Shown one piece after another: positions 53,029 to 61,620 of a DNA stretch of 64,000 nt. The notes below the pieces were generated by a model. It worked only from the letters and a program-made list of their open reading frames with translations, searched no databases and had not been told where the DNA came from. The DNA lies in the NCBI RefSeq assembly GCF_004364805.1, contig NZ_SOAP01000002.1, positions 930,001 to 994,000 on the forward strand. The letters are read 5' to 3'. The DNA comes from Pelagimonas phthalicica (lineage in GTDB: Bacteria > Pseudomonadota > Alphaproteobacteria > Rhodobacterales > Rhodobacteraceae). Position 1 is the stretch's first letter, and the number at the start of each line of letters is the position of its first letter. Position numbers and translations under genes: made by a program.

Positions 53029-53309
53029 AAAGGGGACTCGGTTTCGTGAGCGAATCCCTTGGCGGGACCAGGCGAAACCCAGGAAGTCAGGAATCCCTGA
53101 CTGACGCAGGGTCAGGCAAAAGTGTTAAGAAAGTGTTACCGGACGAGACTATCTCACCGGTGTCCCGGTATAGAGCGGGACGGTGTGAGACGAGTGATTG
53201 TTGCGATGCAACCCCGCAAGGGGATTTGATCAGTTTTTATCATCAAATCGGGGGCGTGGCTGTGAAGCTGCGCCCTTATTATTTGGGATTAGCGGCATGA
53301 GGGCGATGG
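53029..53309 (+). other. Structured intergenic region after dddP
   Basis: No real gene is supported, although an 84-codon frame crosses it. It holds GTCAGGAATCCCTGAC (53086-53101, one mismatch to the palindrome at 63108), the direct repeat GTGTTA-AGAAA-GTGTTA (53122-53138), a nested hairpin TCTCACC/GGTGTGAGA with inner GTCCCG/CGGGAC (53152-53190), and GATTTGAT/ATCAAATC (53223-53249). This is unusually rich structure for a spacer and may be a small RNA or long 3' UTR. Confidence 0.55.
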
Positions 53310-53372
53310 CGGGGCGCTGCCCCTCTTGGCGCAAGCGCCAATTCACCCCGGGATATTTTTGGCCCAAAGAAA
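53310..53372 (+). repeat. Composite 3' element, copy 7
   Basis: Plus-strand copy, with GGGGC/GCCCC, then TTGGCG-CAAG-CGCCAA and the tail CCCCGGGATATTTTTGGCC with AAAGAAA. It lies 282 bases after dddP and faces the same way as dddP. Confidence 0.87.
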
Positions 53373-53478
53373 CCATGGGAAGTCGATTGGAGCGGTCGCG
53401 GGTACCTAAAGCCATCGTGATTGGTACGCGAGCGCCGAGGCAGCTTAGGCTGGGGCAAATCGCTATTGTGAGACTTTG

Positions 53479-54885
53479 ATGATGTTTGATGCCCCTGATG
53501 CCCAAACTGGCGCGCGAAAAGGTTTGCTCGGTTTCCGATGTGCTCGCGTGGTGGTTATGCTGGCTTTGACTCTTGAGCTGACCTTGCCCGCCCAAGCGCA
53601 GCAAGACCCCCTACCTGCCTATACCATTGCTCAGTTTGGGCAGCCGCCCGTCAGCCCGACAAGCGCGCTGAGTGCAGATGTCAGGACTGCCATTCAGGTC
53701 GGGCTGGTTGACAGTCTGCGCAACACCGAATGGGGGCCGGCGCAGGCCGAGGCCTTGCAGACCATAACCGCCAGCAAGGACCCGCGTCTGGCCTGGGTGA
53801 TCAGTGACATGATGCGCTTTGTCGCCTGGGCCGAGTTGAACGCGGTCTTGACTGAGGCGGCAGCGGAGCTGTTGCAGATCAAGGCGCCGCGCAGCAACAG
53901 CTGGGGGGTGATCACCGATCATCTCATTGCCTGGGATATCCCTGCCCCGCCCGGCTATCTGGAGTTCAAGAGCGGCATTTTCACCGCTATGGCCCCGGAA
54001 TGGCAGCCACTTTTTGTCGAGGGGGAGATTGACTGGCGGCATGTCTCCTGGGGCGGCGTGTTGATTGATGATCGCCGTTTCAACAGCAAGAACACCGCCT
54101 GTAACTGCATTCCCGCAGCGGATAATCCCGAGGTCAGCAGCGCCGACGAGGCCACCTGGCTGAAGGACAGCGATATCGTCTTTGGCGTCGAAGTGAATGG
54201 CGCATTCCGCGCCTATCCGCGCCGCATCATGGAAGTGCGCGAGATGGTCAATGACACGCTTGGCGGGCGCAAGCTGGGCATTCCTTATTGCACGCTGTGT
54301 GGGGCGGCGCAGGCCTATTTCACCGATGGGCTTGGCGTTCGTCGACCGATTTTGCGCACCTCGGGTCTGCTGATCCGGTCCAACAAGGTGATGTATGATC
54401 TGCGCAGCAAGTCGGTGTTCGACACCTTTACCGGCGAGGCGGTGACCGGGCCTTTGGCCAAGCGCGGGGTAGAGTTGCAGCAGGCCAGTGTGGTGACGAC
54501 TGATTGGGGCACCTGGAAAGAGGCACATCCGGAGACCACGGTTCTGGTGGAGGCGCTGGCCTTGGGACGGGACCCGGATTTTCGCAACACGCGCGATGCC
54601 AATGGGCCGATCTTTCCGGTCGGCGATGTTGATCCAAGGCTGCCGGTGCATGAGGACGTGATCGGGGTGATCACCGCCTCGGGCCAGCCGGTGGCGTTTC
54701 AACGCAGCAAGGCCTTTCTGGCGTTGAAACGCGGTCAGGAGATCAAGGTCGAGAATGTGCATCTGGTGCTGGATGCTGGTGGGGTGCGGGCCGTGGATGC
54801 GGAGGGGCGCGATCTGGGCAGTCACCAGGCCTTCTGGTTTGCCTGGTCGCAGTTTCATCCGACCACGGAGTTGTGGACGGGGTGA
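53479..54885 (+). CDS. DUF3179 family secreted protein
   Basis: Predicted 468 residues. A signal peptide (VVMLALTLELTLPAQA, after a basic N-terminus) sends it to the periplasm. The family blocks are VFGVEVNGAFRAYP, LGIPYCTLCGAAQAYF, TSGLLIRSNKVMYDLRSKSVFDTFTGEAVTGPLA and GTWKEAHPETTVL. Three cysteine sites (CNC, YCTLC) may bind metal or form disulfides. DUF3179 has no known function. The start is uncertain: ATG 53479 and 53482 are adjacent, with weak Shine-Dalgarno sequence. Confidence 0.85.
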   Translation: MMFDAPDAQTGARKGLLGFRCARVVVMLALTLELTLPAQAQQDPLPAYTIAQFGQPPVSPTSALSADVRTAIQVGLVDSLRNTEWGPAQAEALQTITASKDPRLAWVISDMMRFVAWAELNAVLTEAAAELLQIKAPRSNSWGVITDHLIAWDIPAPPGYLEFKSGIFTAMAPEWQPLFVEGEIDWRHVSWGGVLIDDRRFNSKNTACNCIPAADNPEVSSADEATWLKDSDIVFGVEVNGAFRAYPRRIMEVREMVNDTLGGRKLGIPYCTLCGAAQAYFTDGLGVRRPILRTSGLLIRSNKVMYDLRSKSVFDTFTGEAVTGPLAKRGVELQQASVVTTDWGTWKEAHPETTVLVEALALGRDPDFRNTRDANGPIFPVGDVDPRLPVHEDVIGVITASGQPVAFQRSKAFLALKRGQEIKVENVHLVLDAGGVRAVDAEGRDLGSHQAFWFAWSQFHPTTELWTG

Positions 54886-55193
54886 GAACGCGCTGACCGT
54901 TGGCGCGCCCCCTCTCGTTGGAGAAAAGAGACGCGTCATCGCCGTCCCGCGGGTTGGCGATGCAACTTGGGTTTCTGCCACTTGATCTTAGCCAAGCTCA
55001 CTCCAACTTCCATGTTCACCTAGACGACAGAAAAATCGCCATCCCGTCCCGCCAAAGGCGGGCCAACTCTATCGGCGCACCTCTGGTGCGACGGGCGGGT
55101 CATGCGGAAGGCATACCTTTGGCATGACGATGACGCGGCGGCCTTTGGCCTTGATTCCGCGTCAAGTATTTTCCTTCATAGTACGGCAAAGCT
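54886..55193. other. Gap between DUF3179 and bolA, with hairpins
   Basis: 308 bases with no supported gene. GACGCGG/CCGCGTC with an inner GGCC-GGCC stem (55132-55163) lies after the bolA stop on the minus strand and may end that transcript. Smaller hairpins, CCCGCC-AAA-GGCGGG and CGCACC-TCT-GGTGCG, lie about 55048-55095. Confidence 0.5.
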
Positions 55194-55451
55194 CTACACA
55201 TCCAGATCCAGAGACAGGGCATGAATCTCTGCCACCAGATCCTTTCCCAAGGCCTGATGCACCATACGGTGGCGGGCGATGCGGGCCTTGCCTTCAAAGG
55301 CCGGATTGCGCAGGGTGACGTGAAAATGGCTCTCGCCCGAGCCATCATCCCCGGCATGGCCACTATGGCGGGCGCTGTCATTTCTTACATCCAGAGATGT
55401 AGGCGCCAAAGATTCACTCAACCGTTTGTAAATTTCCGCCGACCTGGTCAT
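55194..55451 (-). CDS. bolA: BolA family protein
   Basis: Predicted 85 residues. DNDSARHSGHAGDDGSGESHFHVTL carries the conserved histidines of the family, and KARIARHRMVHQALGKDLVAEIHAL follows. BolA proteins pair with monothiol glutaredoxins in iron-sulfur cluster handling and stress response. ATG 55451 is used; an in-frame upstream codon lies off the Shine-Dalgarno. It is divergent from a J-domain gene, a neighbourhood shared with many alphaproteobacteria. Confidence 0.93.
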   Translation of the reverse strand: MTRSAEIYKRLSESLAPTSLDVRNDSARHSGHAGDDGSGESHFHVTLRNPAFEGKARIARHRMVHQALGKDLVAEIHALSLDLDV

Positions 55452-55523
55452 TTTTGGCAAATCGCCCCCTGTAAGTTTACGCAGATTAGTCTAAACTCTG
55501 GCGTCCGAGTCGAGAAGAGGTGC

Positions 55524-56150
55524 ATGATGAGCAGAGACGATCCTTTTGGGTTTGACATGTCCATTAAGTCCGCAAAGAAGAAAAATCCGCGCGGCAGAAA
55601 GGGCATGACGGGAGAACAAAGCACATCGACACGTATATGTGATCATGAGGGCTGTAATGAGCCGGGCAAATATCGCGCGCCCAAGGCCCCGGATGTGCTG
55701 GATGAATTTTACTGGTTCTGTAAGGACCATGTGCGCGAATACAACGCCAAGTGGAGCTTTTTCGAAGGCAAGACCGAAGCGGAAATGAACGCGCAGCAAA
55801 GTTCGGACAAGGTGTGGGAGCGCAAGACCAAGGAATGGCGCGACCCAGAGGCCAAAGCCTGGGAACGTTTGGGCATTGAGGACCCGCATCAGGTGCTGGG
55901 TGACAATGCCACGCGCAATCCGGGCAAGGCTGGTGGCGGCGGGCGCAAGCTGCCTCCGACCGAGCGTAAGGCGATTGAGATCCTTGAGGCCAAGGACACC
56001 ATGACCAAGGCCGAGATTCGCAAGGCCTATAAGAAACTGATCAAGGTGTTGCACCCGGATATGAATGGCGGCGATCGCAGCCAGGAGGATCAGCTGCAAG
56101 AGGTGGTCTGGGCCTGGGATCAGATCAAGGACAGCCGAAGCTTTAAGTAA
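55524..56150 (+). CDS. J-domain protein with N-terminal zinc-like motif
   Basis: Predicted 208 residues. The C-terminal J domain (about 148-208) has TKAEIRKAYKKLIKVLHPDMNGGD with HPD at 177-179, so it would stimulate a DnaK-type ATPase. The N-terminal half has CDHEGCNEPGKYRAP and FCKDHVREYNAKWSFF, cysteine and histidine sites that could bind zinc. Basic Gly-rich linker near 130-145. GAGAAGAGG lies upstream. A client or partner is not known; this is not a full DnaJ. Confidence 0.9.
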   Translation: MMSRDDPFGFDMSIKSAKKKNPRGRKGMTGEQSTSTRICDHEGCNEPGKYRAPKAPDVLDEFYWFCKDHVREYNAKWSFFEGKTEAEMNAQQSSDKVWERKTKEWRDPEAKAWERLGIEDPHQVLGDNATRNPGKAGGGGRKLPPTERKAIEILEAKDTMTKAEIRKAYKKLIKVLHPDMNGGDRSQEDQLQEVVWAWDQIKDSRSFK

Positions 56151-56166
56151 GCGCTGCGAAAACATA

Positions 56167-56193
56167 AAAAGCCCCGCAAATTGCGGGGCTTTT
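56167..56193. terminator. Terminator between the J-domain and amine-oxidase genes
   Basis: AAAAGCCCCGCAA and TTGCGGGGCTTTT form a long stem with a T-run on the plus strand and an A-rich left arm, usable for the convergent gene too. Confidence 0.92.
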
Positions 56194-56291
56194 CAATTGG
56201 GAGGCTATCAAATTCGGGCCCAATTGGCCGACGCGACCCTATGCTTGAACCCTGCCGTTTTAAAGAGTTGCAAAGGCGGCACGCTGCGCGT

Positions 56292-57440
56292 TTAAGACGC
56301 GACAATCTGCTCAACAGCCCGTGTCGCTGAAAACGCTGCGCCCTGAACTGTTGATTGGTCATCCTCCCCCAGCGCTTCTCCGGCAAAAAAGACCCGCCCC
56401 TCAACTGGTTTCAAAATGTCCGAGATGTCTTTCTGGCCGTGATTGTCCATCGAATAGCTTCCCATAATAAAGCGTTCCAGGCTCCAGTTTTGGACCACGC
56501 CGTCAATGAAGGCCTCGCGAACAACGGGGCCGAAGATCTTGGTCAGTTCCTCCAAAACATCCGCCAAAAGCGCCGCGTTGTTCAATTTTGCGCGTCTTAG
56601 CCGTTGGTCCGATACGGTGAACAGCCCAAGAATATTCTGTTGAGTCGGCTTTCCGAAGGCAGCGTCGTAATAGATCTTTTCGGCCCATGTATCGGCCAGC
56701 ACACTGGCACGCGATCCCTCAAAAAGCATGTCAGGATAGAAACGTTCCCTGAATTTGAGGAACAGTTTGAACCCGGACCCAAAATCTATGTCTTGAAGCG
56801 CAGGCATGTCAGGCGGGGCAAGCCCATCCTGAAACGCGATCTGGGCGCTTTGCAGCACGGAAAGCGGCACTGTGACCAAGACTTTGTCCGTTGTCAGGGT
56901 GCGACCGTCGCTAAGCCTAATGGCAGTTTGCGCCCCTTGTTTGGAGACCTGAGAAACCACCGCGCCAAAGATAACTTTCTCACGGATCGATGGCAGTACA
57001 AATCTCTCAAAGAAGCCGTACCACGTGATGTCGAAAAACTTGACCTCTCCGTAGCCGTGTCGAAGCAAATTAAAGTCGTTGAGTTGGCCATTGTGCCAGA
57101 ACTGATAGGTTTGTGGTTGGTAGTTGATGGTCGCGACACCAAGATCAGTCTCGCCATGGCCAAGAATACGCCCAAGAACTTCGGGTTCATCGTGAATCCA
57201 CTCTGCCCCAAGATCGAGGGGCACATCGGCAAAGCCCGAAAGACGTTTCAAACGCCCGCCCCAAGACTGTGATGCTTCGAGTATTTGAACCCGAACGCCA
57301 GATTTTGTGAGGTGGTAGGCAGCGGTCAGACCGGCGCTACCGGCACCAATGATCGTGACGTGCTGAGACGGTTTTGCTGACACGACATGCGGCGCGCACA
57401 TCAGAGATGCGGCTGCAAAAGTAAATGTTCGTCGATCCAT
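56292..57440 (-). CDS. Flavin-containing amine oxidase, exported (Tat-type signal)
   Basis: Predicted 382 residues. The N-terminus MDRRTFTFAAASLMCAPHVVSA has the DRRTF element of a Tat signal, fitting export of a folded flavoprotein. The FAD-binding GAGSAGLTAAYHL is at 32-44, and the C-terminal FAGEALGEDDQSTVQGAAFSATRAVEQI closes the FAD site. The middle has the amine oxidase LGAEWIHD and GFERFVLPSI segments. It would oxidise an unknown amine in the periplasm with release of hydrogen peroxide; the substrate and whether it needs a partner are unknown. It is somewhat shorter than typical monoamine oxidases (about 430-500). Confidence 0.85.
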   Translation of the reverse strand: MDRRTFTFAAASLMCAPHVVSAKPSQHVTIIGAGSAGLTAAYHLTKSGVRVQILEASQSWGGRLKRLSGFADVPLDLGAEWIHDEPEVLGRILGHGETDLGVATINYQPQTYQFWHNGQLNDFNLLRHGYGEVKFFDITWYGFFERFVLPSIREKVIFGAVVSQVSKQGAQTAIRLSDGRTLTTDKVLVTVPLSVLQSAQIAFQDGLAPPDMPALQDIDFGSGFKLFLKFRERFYPDMLFEGSRASVLADTWAEKIYYDAAFGKPTQQNILGLFTVSDQRLRRAKLNNAALLADVLEELTKIFGPVVREAFIDGVVQNWSLERFIMGSYSMDNHGQKDISDILKPVEGRVFFAGEALGEDDQSTVQGAAFSATRAVEQIVAS

Positions 57441-57855
57441 AGGTCACCTCGTCTATGTTCTGGTGAATCCTGGCATTCTCAAAACAGGAAGCAAAGGCGG
57501 TTTCGCCACTTTGCAAAGCGAGAGTATCAAGCACCCAAATTCCTTTGACCATACCGGGCACTGCGCGTGTGCCAAGGCTCTCCCCCTCAATGCGCCAATG
57601 AATTGCGACACCAATACCAAAGGTCGTAGCATCAATTCGCAATGCATCCTGACCCTAAGATCTTAGGGAGGTAAGTTGATACACTTTTAAATATTTCAAT
57701 TTGTATTTTTTACTAGACATACACGCTTTGGTTGTGCAAAGCTAACCGTAGGGTCCCCCCCTCGAGACACAACTCGACACTCACGGAAACGGGTCTCTGC
57801 CAGTGGTAGGGACCCGTTATCCGTTGTATCACAGCTTTGTCCTAGCGATGTTGGG
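57441..57855. other. AT-rich intergenic region with a perfect palindrome
   Basis: 415 bases with no supported gene, between the amine oxidase and msrB genes (both minus). CCCTAAGATCTTAGGG at 57653-57668 is a perfect 16-base palindrome, followed by a very AT-rich stretch to about 57715 that looks like promoter DNA. A stem AACGGGTC/GACCCGTT (57788-57818) follows. The frames that cross this interval show no family similarity that I recognise. Confidence 0.55.
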
Positions 57856-58308
57856 TCAGGCAGGCGTGAAGCGCAAGCTTACCCCATTGATGCAATGGCG
57901 TTTGCCTGTGGGGGCCGGGCCGTCGTTGAAGATGTGACCAAGATGTGAGCCGCAGCGGCGGCAGTGACATTCGGTGCGGGTGACGAGGAGCTTGCGGTCT
58001 TTCTTGGTGCCGATGGCCCCTGGCAGCGACCGGGTAAAGGAGGGCCAGCCGGTGCCGCTGTCGAATTTGTCCTTGGAGGCGTAGAGCGGCAGGTCGCAGC
58101 CTTTGCACAGGAAGGTGCCCGCGCGCTTTTCGCGATCCAATGGTGAGGAAAAGGCGCGTTCTGTGCCTTCGCGGCGCATGACCTTGTATTCCAGCGCGCT
58201 CAGCATGGCGCGCCATTCGGCATCGCTGCGGGTGACCTCAAACCCGGCGCTGGCGGGTTTGGCCGCAAGGGCGGCGATGGACGCAAAGAGAAAATGGCGG
58301 CGTTTCAT
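57856..58308 (-). CDS. msrB: Peptide-methionine (R)-S-oxide reductase, exported
   Basis: Predicted 150 residues with a signal peptide (MKRRHFLFASIAALAAKPASA, possibly Tat because of the RR pair). The MsrB fold is clear: GTGWPSF, zinc cysteines C68, C71, C116 and C119 (CKGC, CRRC), and the catalytic C139 in RHCINGVSLRF. It repairs oxidised methionine in periplasmic proteins, which fits its position next to an exported flavin oxidase that makes peroxide. No msrA is fused or adjacent. Confidence 0.95.
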   Translation of the reverse strand: MKRRHFLFASIAALAAKPASAGFEVTRSDAEWRAMLSALEYKVMRREGTERAFSSPLDREKRAGTFLCKGCDLPLYASKDKFDSGTGWPSFTRSLPGAIGTKKDRKLLVTRTECHCRRCGSHLGHIFNDGPAPTGKRHCINGVSLRFTPA

Positions 58309-58481
58309 GGCGGATCCTCCTGGGATGACGATGCAACTCGGCATGGGGATGGCTCAAGCCCAAGGTTATCACGTTCGCGCGAGGCATGGACGGCCTGGGC
58401 GCAACATGGGGATGTCTGAAATGTCGTGTATTTTGCCGCGGATGGGCAGATGTTTTACGCACAAAGCCCTAGTCTTGCGCC

Positions 58482-59183
58482 ATGGAACATCTGGTTTTGC
58501 ATTACGCGCCCGACAATGCCTCTTTGATCGTGCGATTGGCGCTGGAAGAGTTGGGCCTGCCCTATGAGACTCGCCTTGTTGACCGAAGCGCCAAGGCGCA
58601 GGACAGCGCGGCCTATCGCCGGTTGAACCCGGCCGGGCATATCCCAGCCCTGGAAACGCCAGACGGGCCGCTGTCGGAAACGGCGGCGATCTTGCTGTGG
58701 CTGGTGGATCGTGAGGGGCGGATGGGGCCGCAAGTGGGCGATCCGGCGCGCGGGACTTTTCTTAAATGGCTGTTTTTCCTGTCCAATACCTTGCAGGCGG
58801 GCCTGCGCCTGACCTTTTACCCGGACAAATATATTGGCGGAGCAGCCGAGGCTCAGGCGCAGTTGCGCAGCCATATGCAAGGGGTCTTGGCCGGGCATTT
58901 GCAGCTATTGGAGCATGAGGCGCAGGCCGGGCATGACTGGTTTGGCGGCGATGAGGTATCGGTCTTTGACTACTATCTCGCCTGTTGCCTGCGCTGGTGC
59001 GCGCTGTATCCTGAGTTGAATGCCGGGTGGTTTGATCTGTCTGCCTATCCCGGTTTGCAGGCCTTGCTGAGCCGGTTGCAGGACCGCCCGGCGGTCAGGG
59101 CTGCGCAACGGGCCGAAGGGTTGGGCGAAACGCCGTTTACCGCGCCTAGTCTGGCCAATCCGCCCGAGGGCAGCGCGCTTTAG
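58482..59183 (+). CDS. Glutathione S-transferase family protein
   Basis: Predicted 233 residues. The N-terminal thioredoxin-like domain has LHYAPDNASLIVRLALEELGLPYE and ends NPAGHIPALETPDGPLSETAAILLWL, the GST glutathione-binding region with cis-proline and SETAAI. The helical C-terminal domain includes VFDYYLACCLRW. The substrate is unknown. It is the only gene between msrB (divergent) and sdaA. Confidence 0.92.
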   Translation: MEHLVLHYAPDNASLIVRLALEELGLPYETRLVDRSAKAQDSAAYRRLNPAGHIPALETPDGPLSETAAILLWLVDREGRMGPQVGDPARGTFLKWLFFLSNTLQAGLRLTFYPDKYIGGAAEAQAQLRSHMQGVLAGHLQLLEHEAQAGHDWFGGDEVSVFDYYLACCLRWCALYPELNAGWFDLSAYPGLQALLSRLQDRPAVRAAQRAEGLGETPFTAPSLANPPEGSAL

Positions 59184-59333
59184 CGCCGGTACGAATGCGG
59201 GCATCACCACGGGTGTTTCCTATCAGAGAAAAGTTCACTATAGGAAACTTTACCGGATAAACTGTCGTTTTTTGACCATTGCCGCCCGGGGCCCTGCCCT
59301 ATGCTGGCGGCGAAACCACCTGAGGGCGCGCGC

Positions 59334-60707
59334 ATGTTTCTTTCTGTCTTTGACATGTTCAAAATCGGGGTTGGCCCCTCTTCGAGCCACACAATGGGGC
59401 CGATGGTGGCGGGGGCCAAATTCCTCGACACGCTGCGGGCTGCGCCGTTCCAGGTGCATGGGCTGCGCGCCAGCCTGCATGGCTCGCTGGCTTATACCGG
59501 CGTCGGTCATGCAACAGATCGCGCAACGATCCTGGGATTGGCCGGATTCAACCCCGCGGATTACGATTTTGACAAGGCCGAGGCGGCATTGGCCGAAATC
59601 ATCAAGACCAAACAGGTGGTGCCCGAAGGCCTGGGGCCGCTCAGCTTTGATCCCAAGGGTGACCTGGCCTTTGACTTTGGCCCCGCCCTGCCCGGCCATG
59701 CCAATGGCATGATCCTGATGGCCACTGATGCGCAGGGCGATGTGATCCTGCAAGAGACTTATTATTCCATTGGTGGCGGCTTTGTCCTGACCGAAGACGA
59801 GCTGAATGCGGGCGAAGATGTGGATCACGGCGACCCGGTGCCGTTCCCCTTTCACAGCGGCGCGGACATGCTGGAGATGGCGGAGCGTTCCGGCAAGAGC
59901 ATTGCCGAGATGAAACGCGCCAATGAGATTTCGCGCGGCTGTTCGGACAGTCTGGAGAAAGGTGTGGCGCGGATCTGGGAGGTCATGGATGCCTGTATCA
60001 ATCGCGGGTTGGAACGCGATGGCATTCTGCCCGGTGGGTTGAATGTGAAACGCCGCGCCCGTGGCATTCATGAACAGTTGGAGGCCGAGCGCGGCACGAA
60101 CCTGACCGCGCCGCATGTGATCAATGACTGGATGAGCACCTATGCTATGGCGGTCAACGAAGAGAATGCAGCCGGAGGTCAGGTGGTCACCGCCCCAACC
60201 AATGGCGCGGCGGGGGTTGTGCCGGCGGTCATTCGCTATTGGCTGGATTTTGTGCCGGGGGCGAGCGCCTCCAAGGTGCCGGAATTCCTGCTGACCGCAG
60301 CGGCGATTGGTGGCTTGGTGAAGTATAATGCCTCGATCTCGGGGGCCGAGGCGGGCTGTCAGGCCGAGGTTGGCAGCGCCAGCGCCATGGCCGCGGCGGG
60401 GCTATGTGCGGTGATGGGTGGTAGCCCGAAACAGGTGGAAAACGCCGCTGAAATTGCGTTGGAGCATCATCTGGGCATGACATGTGACCCGGTAAAGGGT
60501 CTGGTGCAGGTGCCCTGCATCGAGCGCAACGGGCTGGGCGCGATCAAGGCGGTCTCGGCGGCGTCCCTGGCGATGCGCGGGGATGGTGAGCATCTGGTGC
60601 CGCTGGATGCGGTGATCGAGACCATGCGCCAAACCGGGCATGACATGCATGAAAAATATAAAGAGACCTCGCTGGGCGGGTTGGCGGTGAATGTGCCCAA
60701 TTGCTGA
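59334..60707 (+). CDS. sdaA: L-serine ammonia-lyase (iron-sulfur type)
   Basis: Predicted 457 residues. N-terminal domain [27 protein letters not shown] and catalytic domain with [48 protein letters not shown], the cysteines that hold the 4Fe-4S cluster. It converts L-serine to pyruvate and ammonia in the cytosol. ATG 59334 has GAGGG nine bases upstream; an earlier in-frame ATG at 59301 lacks it and the shorter start gives the standard N-terminus. The 3' end is followed directly by a repeat element. Confidence 0.95.
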   Translation: MFLSVFDMFKIGVGPSSSHTMGPMVAGAKFLDTLRAAPFQVHGLRASLHGSLAYTGVGHATDRATILGLAGFNPADYDFDKAEAALAEIIKTKQVVPEGLGPLSFDPKGDLAFDFGPALPGHANGMILMATDAQGDVILQETYYSIGGGFVLTEDELNAGEDVDHGDPVPFPFHSGADMLEMAERSGKSIAEMKRANEISRGCSDSLEKGVARIWEVMDACINRGLERDGILPGGLNVKRRARGIHEQLEAERGTNLTAPHVINDWMSTYAMAVNEENAAGGQVVTAPTNGAAGVVPAVIRYWLDFVPGASASKVPEFLLTAAAIGGLVKYNASISGAEAGCQAEVGSASAMAAAGLCAVMGGSPKQVENAAEIALEHHLGMTCDPVKGLVQVPCIERNGLGAIKAVSAASLAMRGDGEHLVPLDAVIETMRQTGHDMHEKYKETSLGGLAVNVPNC

Positions 60708-60729
60708 TCCGGGGATGATCTGACGATCA

Positions 60730-60820
60730 GCGCGTGCCGCGGGCGGGTTGAGGGGGCCAGCCCCCTCTGGAGCCCAAGGGCTCCATTCACCCCCGGGATA
60801 TTTATGGCCCAGAGAAGACA
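60730..60820 (+). repeat. Composite 3' element, copy 8
   Basis: Plus-strand copy 22 bases after sdaA. It has the box GCGCGTGCCGCGGGCGGG (also in copies 1 and 2), GAGGGGGC/GCCCCCTC, then TGGAGCC-CAAG-GGCTCCA and the tail CCCCCGGGATATTTATGGCC with AGAGAAG. Confidence 0.87.
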
Positions 60821-60921
60821 AGGGGGATTGGGTCATTAGGTAAAGCTTAGGTATGGCCCTGCCGGTCAGATCTCAGGCGCGCACGCGGCCCGTTCTCAAT
60901 CTCTCAGAGGTTAGAAAGCGG

Positions 60922-61482
60922 TTACCCGGAGAGGCGACAGATCATGAACTTGCAGCCCTGGCCTTTGGCGGTGACCAGACGCAAAGCGCCGGATTGGCGA
61001 AAGCGCAGGGCGTCGCCGGGGGCGAGGCTGTAGGCCTGGCCGCCTTGATCCGCGTGCATATAGCCGGAGAGGATGAGGATATGGACCTCTTGCCCTTCGA
61101 TATCGGCGCCGTCCTGGACGACTTCGCTGCCTGGAGGCAGGCGGCATTCTTCGACTTCTCCAGCCAGAGCCGCTGCGCCGGGTGACATGATGCGCCGGGC
61201 AAAGCCGGTTTCACTGTCGCGCCAGATTGCCTGATCATCGCGCTGAATATGGGCCGGAAAGGCGGCCTCGGTCATGGCCAGCAGGCGCGACAGGCTCATG
61301 CTATGGGCACTGGCGAGCTTGTCCAGCACATCGGCTGACGGGCTGACTTCGGCATTTTCAAGCCGTGACAGGGCCGCGCGGCTGACACCGCTGGCCCCGG
61401 CCAATTGATCGAGGGTCCATCCCTTATCGGCGCGCAACCGTGACAGCCGGTCTGCGAGCCTGACCGTGAGGTCGCTCTTCAT
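60922..61482 (-). CDS. XRE-cupin family transcriptional regulator
   Basis: Predicted 186 residues. The N-terminal helix-turn-helix is LADRLSRLRADKGWTLDQLAGASGVSRAALSRLENAEVSPSADVLDKLASAHSMSLSRLL; the C-terminal cupin domain includes GEVEECRLPPGSE, EGQEVHILILSGYMHADQGGQAYSLAPGDALRF. Such regulators often sense small metabolites. It is convergent with sdaA but a repeat element separates them. AGGGGGGA lies upstream of the ATG. Confidence 0.92.
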   Translation of the reverse strand: MKSDLTVRLADRLSRLRADKGWTLDQLAGASGVSRAALSRLENAEVSPSADVLDKLASAHSMSLSRLLAMTEAAFPAHIQRDDQAIWRDSETGFARRIMSPGAAALAGEVEECRLPPGSEVVQDGADIEGQEVHILILSGYMHADQGGQAYSLAPGDALRFRQSGALRLVTAKGQGCKFMICRLSG

Positions 61483-61620
61483 TACTATCCCCCCGGGAAT
61501 CTATCCCGTCTAAGAGACTAGAGCGCAAATGTTGGAGAAAGGCAAGCAAAGCCGGGGATTTGGCCGGAACTTGGTAGGGACTTGGTGAGGTTTGGAAACG
61601 GGGTTGAGGTGACGAAGGCG

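Noticed and set aside
53046-53300. An 84-codon plus-strand frame after dddP
   Set aside because: No known family or ribosome-binding site; it covers hairpins and repeats, and the amino acid sequence looks like translated spacer.
57463-57666. Short frames on both strands upstream of the amine oxidase
   Set aside because: No recognised family, no ribosome-binding site, and they cross a palindrome and an AT-rich promoter-like stretch.
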